13,125 bases of DNA from an uncultured bacterium (GTDB taxonomy: Bacteria > Bdellovibrionota_C > UBA2361 > CAKMMH01), in the NCBI GenBank assembly GCA_927798255.1, contig CAKMMH010000031.1:1-13125 (forward strand), given 5' to 3'. Positions 1 through 6,034 of this stretch are shown here, in pieces. Positions within the stretch are counted from its first letter, which is position 1. Each line of letters opens with the position of its first letter. A model generated the notes under the pieces. The model saw only the letters and a list, made by a program, of their open reading frames with translations, searched no databases and had not been told where the DNA came from. The position numbers were made by a program, and so were the translations under genes.

Positions 1-72
1 GTGACAAAAAACGCCATAGAGGGCGATGTAAGTATTACTATGCTACTACAAAATAAGGAAGGAAAAGTTTAA
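1..72 (+). CDS. C-terminal tail of an upstream protein (partial)
   Basis: The frame starting at base 1 is open from the window edge and ends with TAA at 70-72. It encodes about 23 residues (VTKNAIEGDVSITMLLQ...) that read like an ordinary soluble protein end. The piece is too short to assign a family. Base 1 happens to be GTG, but no upstream sequence is visible, so this is most likely an internal codon of a longer gene cut by the window. The next frame to the right opens before this one stops, so a frameshifted single gene is also possible. Confidence 0.4.
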   Translation: MTKNAIEGDVSITMLLQNKEGKV

Positions 73-118
73 ACGAAACGTAAAGCTTGTTAAGGATATT
101 TATGAAGGGGCTGTCCTT

Positions 119-679
119 GTGGAATATACTAAGGATCGTGTCAATGACTCGAGCCTTGTTCCTCGTATGAGCGAAACGAGAAGAGATTTTTTTAAGTATT
201 TGATTGATGTAAATATGAACTCCTATAGTAAGGTTGATAATATTATAATTAAAAAATCTTCTGTTTGTGAGTTTAGAAACATCAAAAATAATGATTTTGT
301 TAAAATTGATGATAAGAAAGTATGGATAAATGGAAGAAGTTATCAAATTCGCTTTGATGATAAACGCTCAAATGATGATATCTTAGAATTGAAAAATCAA
401 TCTCTAAGATGGATTTATTTTGATGCGGATTTGAATAATTTTGAAAGTGGTCATACCATACAGGCATCATTTTTGATAAATCCTAAATACTTTTCATTTG
501 ATGTAGATGAAGATGGGAATCTTTTCTTGTCAAAAATTCCAGAATGTCTAAGTAAATTTTTTTACAAAGAAGGGAACGACACCTACATTGCAAATAAGAA
601 TTGTCCAGATATTGATTCGACATGGATTATAGTTGGAAATAATGATGAACAAATCGGTTATGTTTATGTAAAAGCGTAG
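119..679 (+). CDS. Hypothetical protein, unrecognised family
   Basis: This encodes 186 residues if it starts at GTG 119, which has a GAAGGGG ribosome-binding-like stretch 8 nt upstream (104-110). I do not recognise the family. The protein is acidic and polar, with no signal peptide or membrane segment from this start, and it is rich in Asp, Asn and aromatic residues. Its second half alternates short hydrophobic strands and loops (SLRWIYFDAD, ASFLINPKYFSFDVDEDGN, STWIIVGNN, GYVYVKA), which suggests a beta-rich fold. The same frame is open back to base 32 and reads plausibly (KLVKDIYEGAVLVEYTKDR), but it offers no ATG, GTG or TTG there. The true start could therefore be lost, or the gene may continue the frame ending at 72 through a frameshift. 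A terminator follows, so it is the last gene of its unit. Confidence 0.6.
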   Translation: MEYTKDRVNDSSLVPRMSETRRDFFKYLIDVNMNSYSKVDNIIIKKSSVCEFRNIKNNDFVKIDDKKVWINGRSYQIRFDDKRSNDDILELKNQSLRWIYFDADLNNFESGHTIQASFLINPKYFSFDVDEDGNLFLSKIPECLSKFFYKEGNDTYIANKNCPDIDSTWIIVGNNDEQIGYVYVKA

Positions 680-718
680 GTATTTTACAATCGATTAAAA
701 TTCATCAGTCTGTCAAAA

Positions 719-768
719 GTGAGGGGGAGATAGAAGCATTTCTTTTCCCCTTCATAAAGTTTTTTTTG
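719..768 (+). terminator. Intrinsic terminator after the first gene, possibly bidirectional
   Basis: GTGAGGGGGAGA (719-730) can pair with TTTTCCCCTTCAT (743-755) over about 12 bp, allowing G-U pairs. The loop is about 13 nt, and a run of eight T begins at 760. It lies between convergent genes ending at 679 (+) and 827 (-). Read on the minus strand, the hairpin is intact but followed by only a short T stretch, so termination of leftward transcripts is less certain. Confidence 0.8.
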
Positions 769-826
769 AATTGAAATTAATATAGGATTTATGATGTTAA
801 TAAATTTTGAGCATCTTTTCTATTAT

Positions 827-1048
827 TTAACACTTACAACTTGGGGATAAAGTTCCATCGCAGCAAAAATACTCTTCCTCCTGAGCATCCGCAAACTCCA
901 TGATGCCATGAACAACAGCCTGTAATCCTTTTTCTAATGTAATCGGTGAGTAATAAGTTTCTGTAACTTTTTGACTAGCTAAATTTTGATAGTCATAAAT
1001 AAAGCTGGTCAAAAAGATTACTAGTGAAAGATAAGTATTTTTTCTCAT
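827..1048 (-). CDS. Small exported protein with a Cys-rich C-terminus
   Basis: This 73-residue protein is unrecognised. The N-terminus has a basic start (MRKN) and a hydrophobic stretch (YLSLVIFLTSFIY), typical of a signal peptide or a single membrane anchor. Cleavage near residues 22-26 (NLAS/Q) is conceivable. The last 13 residues contain four cysteines (CCDGTLSPSCKC), which would suit disulfides in an exported protein or a metal site. Its ATG lies 2 nt after the stop of the upstream minus-strand gene. No Shine-Dalgarno sequence precedes it, so translation is probably coupled. The pair forms a two-gene unit ending toward the shared terminator region at 719-768. Confidence 0.55.
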   Translation of the reverse strand: MRKNTYLSLVIFLTSFIYDYQNLASQKVTETYYSPITLEKGLQAVVHGIMEFADAQEEEYFCCDGTLSPSCKC

Positions 1049-1050
1049 AA

Positions 1051-1374
1051 TTATTTTTGAACAGTTCTTCTTCTTGTGCTAATTCTATGAGTAGCGTTCA
1101 TAATTGCATTTCTTGTTTTTTCTGGGTCTAATTCCAGGTGTTGACAGATTGACGAAAATGAGAAAATGTATTGATCATCTTCGTTTTCGTAATATATTTT
1201 ATCTCCAGTTCTATCAAACATATAATCGATGGCTTCCTTTTTAAGTTCACCTTCAGAATTATAATCTTCGATAGCTCTAAGGATTATTGCTCTCATAAGT
1301 TCTGAGACTGGATCGTAGCTTTTTCCTACTTCGTAGGCTTGATCATTTTGAAACATTCTTGATTGACTTGACAT
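1051..1374 (-). CDS. Small FSFxxIC-type protein, putative regulator
   Basis: The protein has 107 residues. A mainly helical core starts near residue 20, with a segment ELMRAIILRAIEDYNSEGELKKEA, then an acidic loop, then FSFSSICQHLELDPEKTRNAI and a basic C-terminus (HRISTRRRTVQK). This layout resembles, from memory, a family of small uncharacterised bacterial proteins with the pattern 'aromatic-SF-x-x-IC-x-x-L-x-LDP', which looks like a helix-turn-helix. DNA binding is inference. The start is well supported: AGGAG lies 5 nt before ATG 1374. It is co-transcribed with the small exported protein at 827-1048. A composite inverted repeat lies about 100 bp upstream (1476-1513). Confidence 0.75.
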   Translation of the reverse strand: MSSQSRMFQNDQAYEVGKSYDPVSELMRAIILRAIEDYNSEGELKKEAIDYMFDRTGDKIYYENEDDQYIFSFSSICQHLELDPEKTRNAIMNATHRISTRRRTVQK

Positions 1375-1475
1375 TATTTTCTCCTAAAAAAGACGACATT
1401 ATTATTTATTTTTTGAAAAAACTATTATTAGAACCTAAAGGAGCAGTTATCTTTTAGAGAAAATCAAAAACATTC

Positions 1476-1513
1476 ATTCATAAAAAAGTTAAAATATTAA
1501 CTTTCATATGAAT
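1476..1513. repeat. Composite inverted repeat between two minus-strand genes
   Basis: AAAGTTAA (1485-1492) and TTAACTTT (1497-1504) are perfect complements around the 4-nt loop AATA. An outer pair, ATTCAT (1476-1481) and ATGAAT (1508-1513), is separated from the inner stem by 3 nt on each side. Read leftward, the inner stem runs into six T, so it may terminate transcripts from the prenyl synthase gene, although it is about 145 nt past that stop. Alternatively it is an operator for the 1051-1374 gene. Nothing else is evident in the 282-bp gap 1375-1656 apart from a 6-bp ACACAT/ATGTGT pair near 1611-1634. Confidence 0.5.
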
Positions 1514-1656
1514 AAATTTTTGAAAAAATTATAGTTGAAACAAATTAAAAGAACTTAAATGATTTTTCCAAAAAAGATATACTTTAAAACCAGTAAGTTT
1601 TTGTGCCTTTCACACATACTTGTTATGAAATGTGTATTAAATGTGTAACATTATTT

Positions 1657-2655
1657 TTATATAAATTGTGAAACTTTGTATCTTATAGAAGATAAATAAT
1701 TTTTTAAAGATAATAATTGATTTTTGTTGATAACTAGATGATTTTTCTCTAAAAATTTTATTTGTTTAATTGTGTTATTGAAATATTCATTGAAGTATTC
1801 AAGCGCTTCTTCAATTATATTAAAATTATTTATGTCATTTTTGATATCTTCTAATAATAAGTTACTAACGTTTGGTGAGTTTATATAATCGTTAAAATTT
1901 CTTGTTTTTTTATTCAGCCAGAGTGTAACAATAAGTGATGGCTTTTTTTCAATAAAATCAGTTCCTTGCTTTTTTCCAGAAATATTTTCATTTGCCTTTA
2001 TGTCTAAGATGTCGTCCATGATTTGAAAGCAAGTACCTATATTACTTCCTAGCTCTTTAAAACAGTTTAGCAATTCATCATTTATGGTATTAGTATTTAA
2101 CATATAGGCTCCTAATGCACAAAGAGAAAAGAGCGAGCTTGTCTTATCATGCATAATATTTATAGAATCGATTGGTTTCATATTTTGGAAATTTGCATTA
2201 AGCTCTGAAAATTCACCTCTAATTAAACGAAGGGAAGCTTTTTGAGTTTCAATTATGAGCTCTTTAGGAAGATTTATTACATAGTCAAAAGCATAAGCAA
2301 ATAGGTAATCTCCTGAAAGAATAGCTTTAGAATCTCCGAATTTTGCCCTTACTGTTTCTTTTTGACGTCTAAATGTTGATTCATCAATAATATCATCATG
2401 AATTAATGTAGCGTTATGCAAAAGCTCAACAGCTGTAGCAAAATTAATGGTATCATTGTTAATCGAATTATTAAATAAATTAGAAATTATAAAGATTAGT
2501 ATTGGTCTAATTCTTTTTCCACCAGCAAAGATTTGGTATTTAGAAATGTCGTCTATTTGTGAATCATGTGAAAAACTTAAGTTAAAGTTATTGTAGACTA
2601 ACTCTAATTCGTTGTTATATTGTTTTAATTGTTCTTTTAACGTGTCTTCTTGCAT
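1657..2655 (-). CDS. Long-chain all-trans polyprenyl diphosphate synthase
   Basis: This enzyme condenses isopentenyl diphosphate onto allylic diphosphates to build the isoprenoid tail of a membrane quinone. At 332 residues it has the usual family length. All family motifs are visible: GGKRIRP at 45-51, the first Asp-rich motif DDIID at 87-91, a KT pair at 171-172, and QIMDDILD with the second Asp-rich motif at 214-218. The residues before the first motif are small (Ala82, Thr83) rather than aromatic. In this family that marks long-chain synthases (octa-, hepta- or solanesyl type) rather than farnesyl diphosphate synthase. The exact chain length cannot be read. It has no clear Shine-Dalgarno sequence. 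It sits 56 bp from a divergent MenA-like prenyltransferase, which fits a shared role in menaquinone tail synthesis and attachment. Confidence 0.93.
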   Translation of the reverse strand: MQEDTLKEQLKQYNNELELVYNNFNLSFSHDSQIDDISKYQIFAGGKRIRPILIFIISNLFNNSINNDTINFATAVELLHNATLIHDDIIDESTFRRQKETVRAKFGDSKAILSGDYLFAYAFDYVINLPKELIIETQKASLRLIRGEFSELNANFQNMKPIDSINIMHDKTSSLFSLCALGAYMLNTNTINDELLNCFKELGSNIGTCFQIMDDILDIKANENISGKKQGTDFIEKKPSLIVTLWLNKKTRNFNDYINSPNVSNLLLEDIKNDINNFNIIEEALEYFNEYFNNTIKQIKFLEKNHLVINKNQLLSLKNYLSSIRYKVSQFI

Positions 2656-2711
2656 GTAAAATATAATAAGTATATTTTCTTATTATTGCAAATAGTTACA
2701 AGGTTAAAAAT
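2656..2711. promoter_or_regulatory. Divergent intergenic region of the prenyl synthase and UbiA genes
   Basis: This 56-bp gap must hold the start signals of both genes. For the leftward gene, TTGCAA-N17-TATTAT is a reasonable sigma-70-like match, and it would give a nearly leaderless message, which fits the lack of a Shine-Dalgarno sequence there. On the plus strand a TATAAT lies at 2662-2667 but no -35 box is seen at the right distance. The rightward gene has AAGG about 8 nt before its ATG. Confidence 0.35.
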
Positions 2712-3596
2712 ATGAATGATTTAATATTAAAATTTAAATTTTGGGTTAAGGCATCACGTGGTTACTCGCTTCCTATGAGTCTTTTAAGTTTTCTTGTGGT
2801 TTTTTCATGGTGTGTAAAGGAAGGTGGAAAAATTTCTTATGGATTAGTAGCTTTGCTTGGAATAGCTTTTGCACATCTTGGAACGAATCTTTTTGATGAT
2901 TTTATTGATTTTAAGAATAATGTTCCAAAGCAGGAAGCAAAGAGGACGTATTTTCAAAATTCAAATATCACTTTAAAAACGATTTTTTTTGCTACATTTA
3001 TTTGTTTTTTTATTTCTTTTGTTATAGGAATATTTTTTATTTATAAAGTTCGGATAGAAGTATTATATATAAGTCTTTTTACAGGTTTACTTTGTGCTTT
3101 ATATCCAAAGTTAAATCATATATCGCTTGGTGAGGTTGCACTAATTTTAACTTTTGGTCCAAATCTTTTTTATGGGGTTAGTCTCGTAATGGGGGTCGAT
3201 TTTAGTTTAGAGCTTTTTATAATTTCATTGCTTGTCGGAATCTTAACATTAATATTACTTTTAACACATGCGTTTATGGATTTTGATACAGACAAGGAAG
3301 TAAATAAAAAGACGCTTCTTGTAAGATTAGGTACAAAAGAGAGGGCTCTTAATTTTTTATTTTTATTATTAGCAATTTGTTATGTAACTTTATTTTATTT
3401 AATATTTGCAAAAGTTATTTCACCATTTGGGGTAATTTCAATTTTTACATTACATTTAGTAGTAAGGCTTTATAAGTATTTAAAAGATTATATTGTAACT
3501 CCAGATTCAAAGTTATTTTTACGAAATTTTATAATAGCAAGAAATATTGTTTCATTATTAGATATAATTATATCGATAGCTATTTTAGTTAGATAG
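2712..3596 (+). CDS. UbiA-family prenyltransferase, MenA-like
   Basis: This is an integral membrane enzyme of 294 residues with about eight to nine hydrophobic segments. It is expected to transfer a polyprenyl chain onto an aromatic quinone precursor. The two Asp-rich Mg-diphosphate motifs are present: NLFDDFIDF at 59-67, which aligns with the MenA pattern NxxxDYxD, and DFDTDKEVNKKTLLVRLG from residue 190, which closely matches the MenA second motif (RDxxTDxxxGKxTLxVRLG). That favours 1,4-dihydroxy-2-naphthoate prenyltransferase (menaquinone pathway) over UbiA proper or heme O synthase. Substrate identity remains inference because no other men gene is in the window. The divergent neighbour makes the likely prenyl donor. 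About 700 nt separate it from the next plus-strand gene. Confidence 0.85.
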   Translation: MNDLILKFKFWVKASRGYSLPMSLLSFLVVFSWCVKEGGKISYGLVALLGIAFAHLGTNLFDDFIDFKNNVPKQEAKRTYFQNSNITLKTIFFATFICFFISFVIGIFFIYKVRIEVLYISLFTGLLCALYPKLNHISLGEVALILTFGPNLFYGVSLVMGVDFSLELFIISLLVGILTLILLLTHAFMDFDTDKEVNKKTLLVRLGTKERALNFLFLLLAICYVTLFYLIFAKVISPFGVISIFTLHLVVRLYKYLKDYIVTPDSKLFLRNFIIARNIVSLLDIIISIAILVR

Positions 3597-3736
3597 GATA
3601 TGTAAAGGAACTTTAAAATGATGTTATTAACAATGTGTACTCAAAACGCTTAAAGCATTCAAAGAAAAACTATTAAAAGAAGTAATATTCAATTAATTTA
3701 TACTTTTACTGTTTTTAATTTATCAAATTTTAGTCA

Positions 3737-3873
3737 ACCCCTGATGGGGTCGTGAGGTGTGGGGGATACCTCATATAATGGGGTAGACTTACAATATTTC
3801 TAGCGAAATATTGCTCGCTTACTCCATCCTGGTGCCGCGTGCAAGCACGCTTTGTTATATTCCTACGGGATAT
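3737..3873. other. Cluster of five consecutive short hairpins in a gene-free region
   Basis: Five compact inverted repeats lie in a row: ACCCC/GGGGT (3737-3750, 4-nt loop); TGAGGTGT/ATACCTCA with one G-U pair (3753-3773, loop of five G); CAATATTTC/GAAATATTG (3792-3813, loop TAGC); GCGTGC/GCACGC (3837-3850); and ATATTCC/GGGATAT with a G-U pair (3857-3873). The block is visibly richer in G and C than its surroundings. It could be a structured RNA, a palindromic repeat element, or nested transcription stops. The rest of the 3597-4112 gap holds plain AT-rich sequence with no supported gene (3597-3736), another AT-rich stretch (3874-3952), and the tandem and inverted repeats listed separately. Confidence 0.55.
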
Positions 3874-3952
3874 TTTGAAATAATAGTGCTTCCTTAGCCC
3901 TAGTAATTTTCTTGATTTAAGCAAGCGAGACAAAAAAACATTAACCACCCGA

Positions 3953-3978
3953 CCATTTTCCCGAACCATTTTTCCGAT
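3953..3978. repeat. Two tandem 13-nt units CCATTTTyCCGA
   Basis: CCATTTTCCCGAA (3953-3965) is followed directly by CCATTTTTCCGAT (3966-3978). A third copy of CCATTTTTCCG lies in inverted orientation at 4105-4115. There its CCA is the 3' end of the tRNA-Glu gene. The unit therefore appears to be a copy of the tRNA 3' flank or the edge of a repeat element. Confidence 0.5.
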
Positions 3979-4115
3979 AAAAATTAACAAGGCGCAAAAA
4001 AGACGGTATTATTTTTAAGGACGCGAGCGCAAGTGTACTAGCGTACAGAGAGCATCGCGTCCTTAAAAATAATACTGTATTTTTTGATGGATTGTTAATT
4101 TTTACGGAAAAATGG
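3966..4115. repeat. Large imperfect inverted repeat abutting tRNA-Glu
   Basis: The arms 3966-4026 and 4055-4115 are both 61 nt and match at roughly 54 positions after one short gap on each side. The inner 21 bp (4006-4026 with 4055-4075) are perfect and contain TTTTTAAGGACGCGA. The 28-nt loop holds a further small stem, TGTAC-TAGC-GTACA (4034-4047). The outer end overlaps the tRNA CCA at 4113-4115, so a minus-strand tRNA transcript would run straight into the hairpin. No target-site duplication is seen at the ends. It could be a MITE-like element, an attachment-site remnant, or an unusually long terminator or processing signal. It has no coding capacity. Confidence 0.75.
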
Positions 4116-4189
4116 CGTCCCTAACGGGATTCGAACCCATGTCTACAGCGTGAAAGGCTGCTGTCCTAGGCCGGCTAGACGATAGGGAC
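4113..4189 (-). tRNA. tRNA-Glu (anticodon UUC), with encoded CCA
   Basis: On the minus strand the sequence starts GTCCCTA and ends TAGGGAC-G-CCA, giving a perfect 7-bp acceptor stem. The anticodon arm is GCAGC-CTTTCAC-GCTGT, with TTC in the middle of the loop, and the T-arm contains GGTTCGAATCC. The D-arm region TCGTCTAG...CTAGGAC matches bacterial tRNA-Glu closely. At 77 nt it is one longer than the E. coli form, with the extra base in the D-loop. CCA is encoded. It is divergent from queG, and a large inverted repeat begins at its 3' end. Confidence 0.95.
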
Positions 4190-4231
4190 GCACTAAAAAG
4201 GAGCAAGATATTTGTTTTTTTAACAACTATC

Positions 4232-4261
4232 TTGTCAAATGACCTAGTAAGAATATAGAAT
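4232..4261 (+). promoter_or_regulatory. Probable promoter of the queG gene run, overlapping a -35-like box facing tRNA-Glu
   Basis: TTGTCA (4232-4237), an 18-nt spacer and TAGAAT (4256-4261) make a good sigma-70-like match about 45 nt before the queG ATG. On the opposite strand the overlapping TTGACA (4233-4238) is a perfect -35 box pointing to tRNA-Glu, but no good -10 box lies at standard spacing. A hairpin of CAAGATA/TATCTTG with an inner TTGTT/AACAA stem (4204-4234) sits between the two genes and touches the -35 region. Confidence 0.45.
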
Positions 4262-4305
4262 TTTTAAAATAAAATCAAGATTTTTATATAAAAAAATATA
4301 AGCTT

Positions 4306-5415
4306 ATGAAAAAATTATTATTTTCGCATGAAAAACTTAAAGAAATATCAAAAGATTTTGGTGTAAATGCAATTGGTGCTGTAGAGGCAAAATTGTTAGA
4401 TAGCTCATTATTTAAGAAGTGGCAAGAGCTTGGTGGGGCTGCAGACCTTGAGTATTTAAAAAGAGATGCTAGTTTTTTTACGAATCCTTTTAATTTGTTA
4501 GAGGAAGCAAGGAGTATCATTTTATTTTTATTTTTTTATGAGGATAGCTCGTATAAGCTTTTAGATTGTCCTAGTGGATTTGGAAGAGTTGCAAGATTTG
4601 CCTATGGGAAGAATTATCACAAAGTTATAAAGAAACATTTAGTAAATATAGCAAATAAAATTGGTGAAGAGCTAAGGAAAGAAAATTTAGAAGAAGATGT
4701 TAAGTATAGAGTGTTTGTAGATGCTGTGCCAATTTCTGAGAGAGTGTTTGCAAAAGAAGCAGGGTTAGGGTTTTTAGGAAATTCATCGATGCTTGTAAAC
4801 CCAGATTTTGGAACATATTTTTTTATAGGAGAAATTGTAACAAATTTAGAAATAACAGATGTTCCTAAAAATGAAGAATTTAAACATGATTGTAATATTT
4901 GTAATAGTTGTCAAAAAGCTTGTGTAAATAAAGTAAAAGAAAAGGGGTTTTTTGATGTTAATAGGTGCACTTCATATTTAACAATTGAAAAAAAGGGAAT
5001 AATAAAAAAAGATGATTGGCACTTATTAGGAAATTGGATTTTTGGTTGTGATTTTTGTCAAACAAGTTGTCCTTTTAATAAAAAAGGAAAAAGTGTTAGT
5101 AAAAAGTTAGAACTTGGAACAAGTGTTACAGAAAATGGGTTAATAGATTTAAAAGATTTATTAGAGATAAATGATGATGATGAGTTTTTAAAAAGGTATA
5201 ATGGAACATCATTTATGCGTGCAAAGAGGGAAAATATTATTAGAAATTCATTAATTGTTATAGCTAATCAATTTCATGATAAAATGTGGAAAAATGGTAC
5301 TAAAATCGAGAATAATTACCTTCTTGATATAATTAAAAACATAGGTGATAATGATAAAAGCGAGGTTATAAGATATACCGCTAGGGAAGTTTTGGATTAT
5401 TTAAAAGGAATTTAG
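4306..5415 (+). CDS. queG: Epoxyqueuosine reductase QueG
   Basis: QueG performs the last step of queuosine synthesis, reducing epoxyqueuosine to queuosine on tRNAs with GUN anticodons, using a cobalamin cofactor and two [4Fe-4S] clusters. The 369-residue length is normal. Visible signatures are VARFAYGKNYH (about 95-105), VFVDAVPISER with the conserved Asp139, GLGFLGNSSMLV (about 153-164), the ferredoxin-like Cys196-x2-Cys199-x2-Cys202-x3-Cys206, NRCTSYLTIE with Cys221, and GNWIFGCDFCQTSCPFN with Cys248, Cys251 and Cys255. All cluster cysteines are present. It has no clear Shine-Dalgarno sequence. It begins a plus-strand run, and the lipoprotein gene follows after 6 nt. The neighbouring tRNA-Glu is not a queuosine substrate, so the adjacency is probably coincidental. 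Confidence 0.95.
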   Translation: MKKLLFSHEKLKEISKDFGVNAIGAVEAKLLDSSLFKKWQELGGAADLEYLKRDASFFTNPFNLLEEARSIILFLFFYEDSSYKLLDCPSGFGRVARFAYGKNYHKVIKKHLVNIANKIGEELRKENLEEDVKYRVFVDAVPISERVFAKEAGLGFLGNSSMLVNPDFGTYFFIGEIVTNLEITDVPKNEEFKHDCNICNSCQKACVNKVKEKGFFDVNRCTSYLTIEKKGIIKKDDWHLLGNWIFGCDFCQTSCPFNKKGKSVSKKLELGTSVTENGLIDLKDLLEINDDDEFLKRYNGTSFMRAKRENIIRNSLIVIANQFHDKMWKNGTKIENNYLLDIIKNIGDNDKSEVIRYTAREVLDYLKGI

Positions 5416-5421
5416 TAAAAA

Positions 5422-6015
5422 ATGAAAAGGCTTACATTATTTTTGATTTTAGTTTTTTTAGTTTCATGTACTCCAAGTTTAAAAAACACAATAAGCATTA
5501 ATCCGATTTCAGCACCTACTAAAGAAGAAAAGACAGAGGCAGATTATTATAAGAGTGAAAGTAATCCAAAAGTTAGAGTTGGAATAATAAGCGATGCAAG
5601 AAATTTTAAAATTGTTGCTAAGATGGATGGTAAGTCTTATGAAGAAGCGCAAGATAGCACTAAAATTATTCAAATGGGTATAGAAAAGTATTTTGCAGAA
5701 AGTGGTTATAATGTAACTTTATTTAATGCTCCAACGATTACAGGTGAGTTAGAGAATTGGATTGTTACGATAGAGCCTAAGACTTTTTATAATAAAGTTG
5801 AAGCAAAAGCTGATATCATTTTATCACTTCTTAATGCAAAAGGACGTGTAATTTATCGTTCAAAATATTCAGGTGTTTATGGTGAGTCAGGAATGTTCTT
5901 TTCTGAGTCTGATATAGAAAAAACTTTAACTTATGCCATGCATTATGCTTTAATTGAAGCAAGCAAAGATGCAAGATTAAGAGAGCTTATTTCTAAAAAT
6001 CAGGTTAATGATTAA
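5422..6015 (+). CDS. Putative outer-membrane lipoprotein
   Basis: The protein has 197 residues with a clear lipoprotein signal: MKRL, a hydrophobic stretch, and the lipobox Leu13-Val14-Ser15-Cys16. Residue +2 is Thr, not Asp, so it is probably sorted to the outer membrane. The mature part has a Pro/Ser/Lys/Glu-rich linker to about residue 48. A mixed alpha/beta domain follows, beginning KVRVGIISDARNFKIV and containing an amphipathic helix (IIQMGIEKYFAESGYNVTLF). This plan recalls YajG/LptE-like small lipoproteins, but I cannot place it in a family. It starts 6 nt after the queG stop and shows no Shine-Dalgarno sequence, so coupling is likely. Its role in this gene run is unknown. Confidence 0.8.
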   Translation: MKRLTLFLILVFLVSCTPSLKNTISINPISAPTKEEKTEADYYKSESNPKVRVGIISDARNFKIVAKMDGKSYEEAQDSTKIIQMGIEKYFAESGYNVTLFNAPTITGELENWIVTIEPKTFYNKVEAKADIILSLLNAKGRVIYRSKYSGVYGESGMFFSESDIEKTLTYAMHYALIEASKDARLRELISKNQVND

Positions 6016-6034
6016 TTAAAAGATAATTTTTTAT

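Noticed and set aside
38..346. 102-codon minus-strand frame opposite the first gene
   Set aside because: It overlaps the better-supported plus-strand gene, is rich in Ile/Asn/Phe as expected from AT-rich antisense, and has no supporting signals.
3618..3653. 11-codon open frame (MMLLTMCTQNA) after an AAGGA box
   Set aside because: The box and spacing are acceptable, but the frame is tiny, no gene follows in the same direction for over 600 bp, and such boxes are common in AT-rich DNA.
3730..3990. 86-codon minus-strand open frame in the hairpin region
   Set aside because: It starts with TTG, has no ribosome-binding site, and its sequence is dictated by the five hairpins. The translation is basic and has no recognisable domain. 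It is more likely a chance frame in a structured element.
3953..4115. CRISPR-like array
   Set aside because: The repeated units are 13 nt, tandem or inverted, with no regular unique spacers and no cas genes.
4113..5415. Functional link between tRNA-Glu and queG
   Set aside because: Queuosine is placed in tRNAs with GUN anticodons (Tyr, His, Asn, Asp), not in tRNA-Glu(UUC), and the two genes are divergent.
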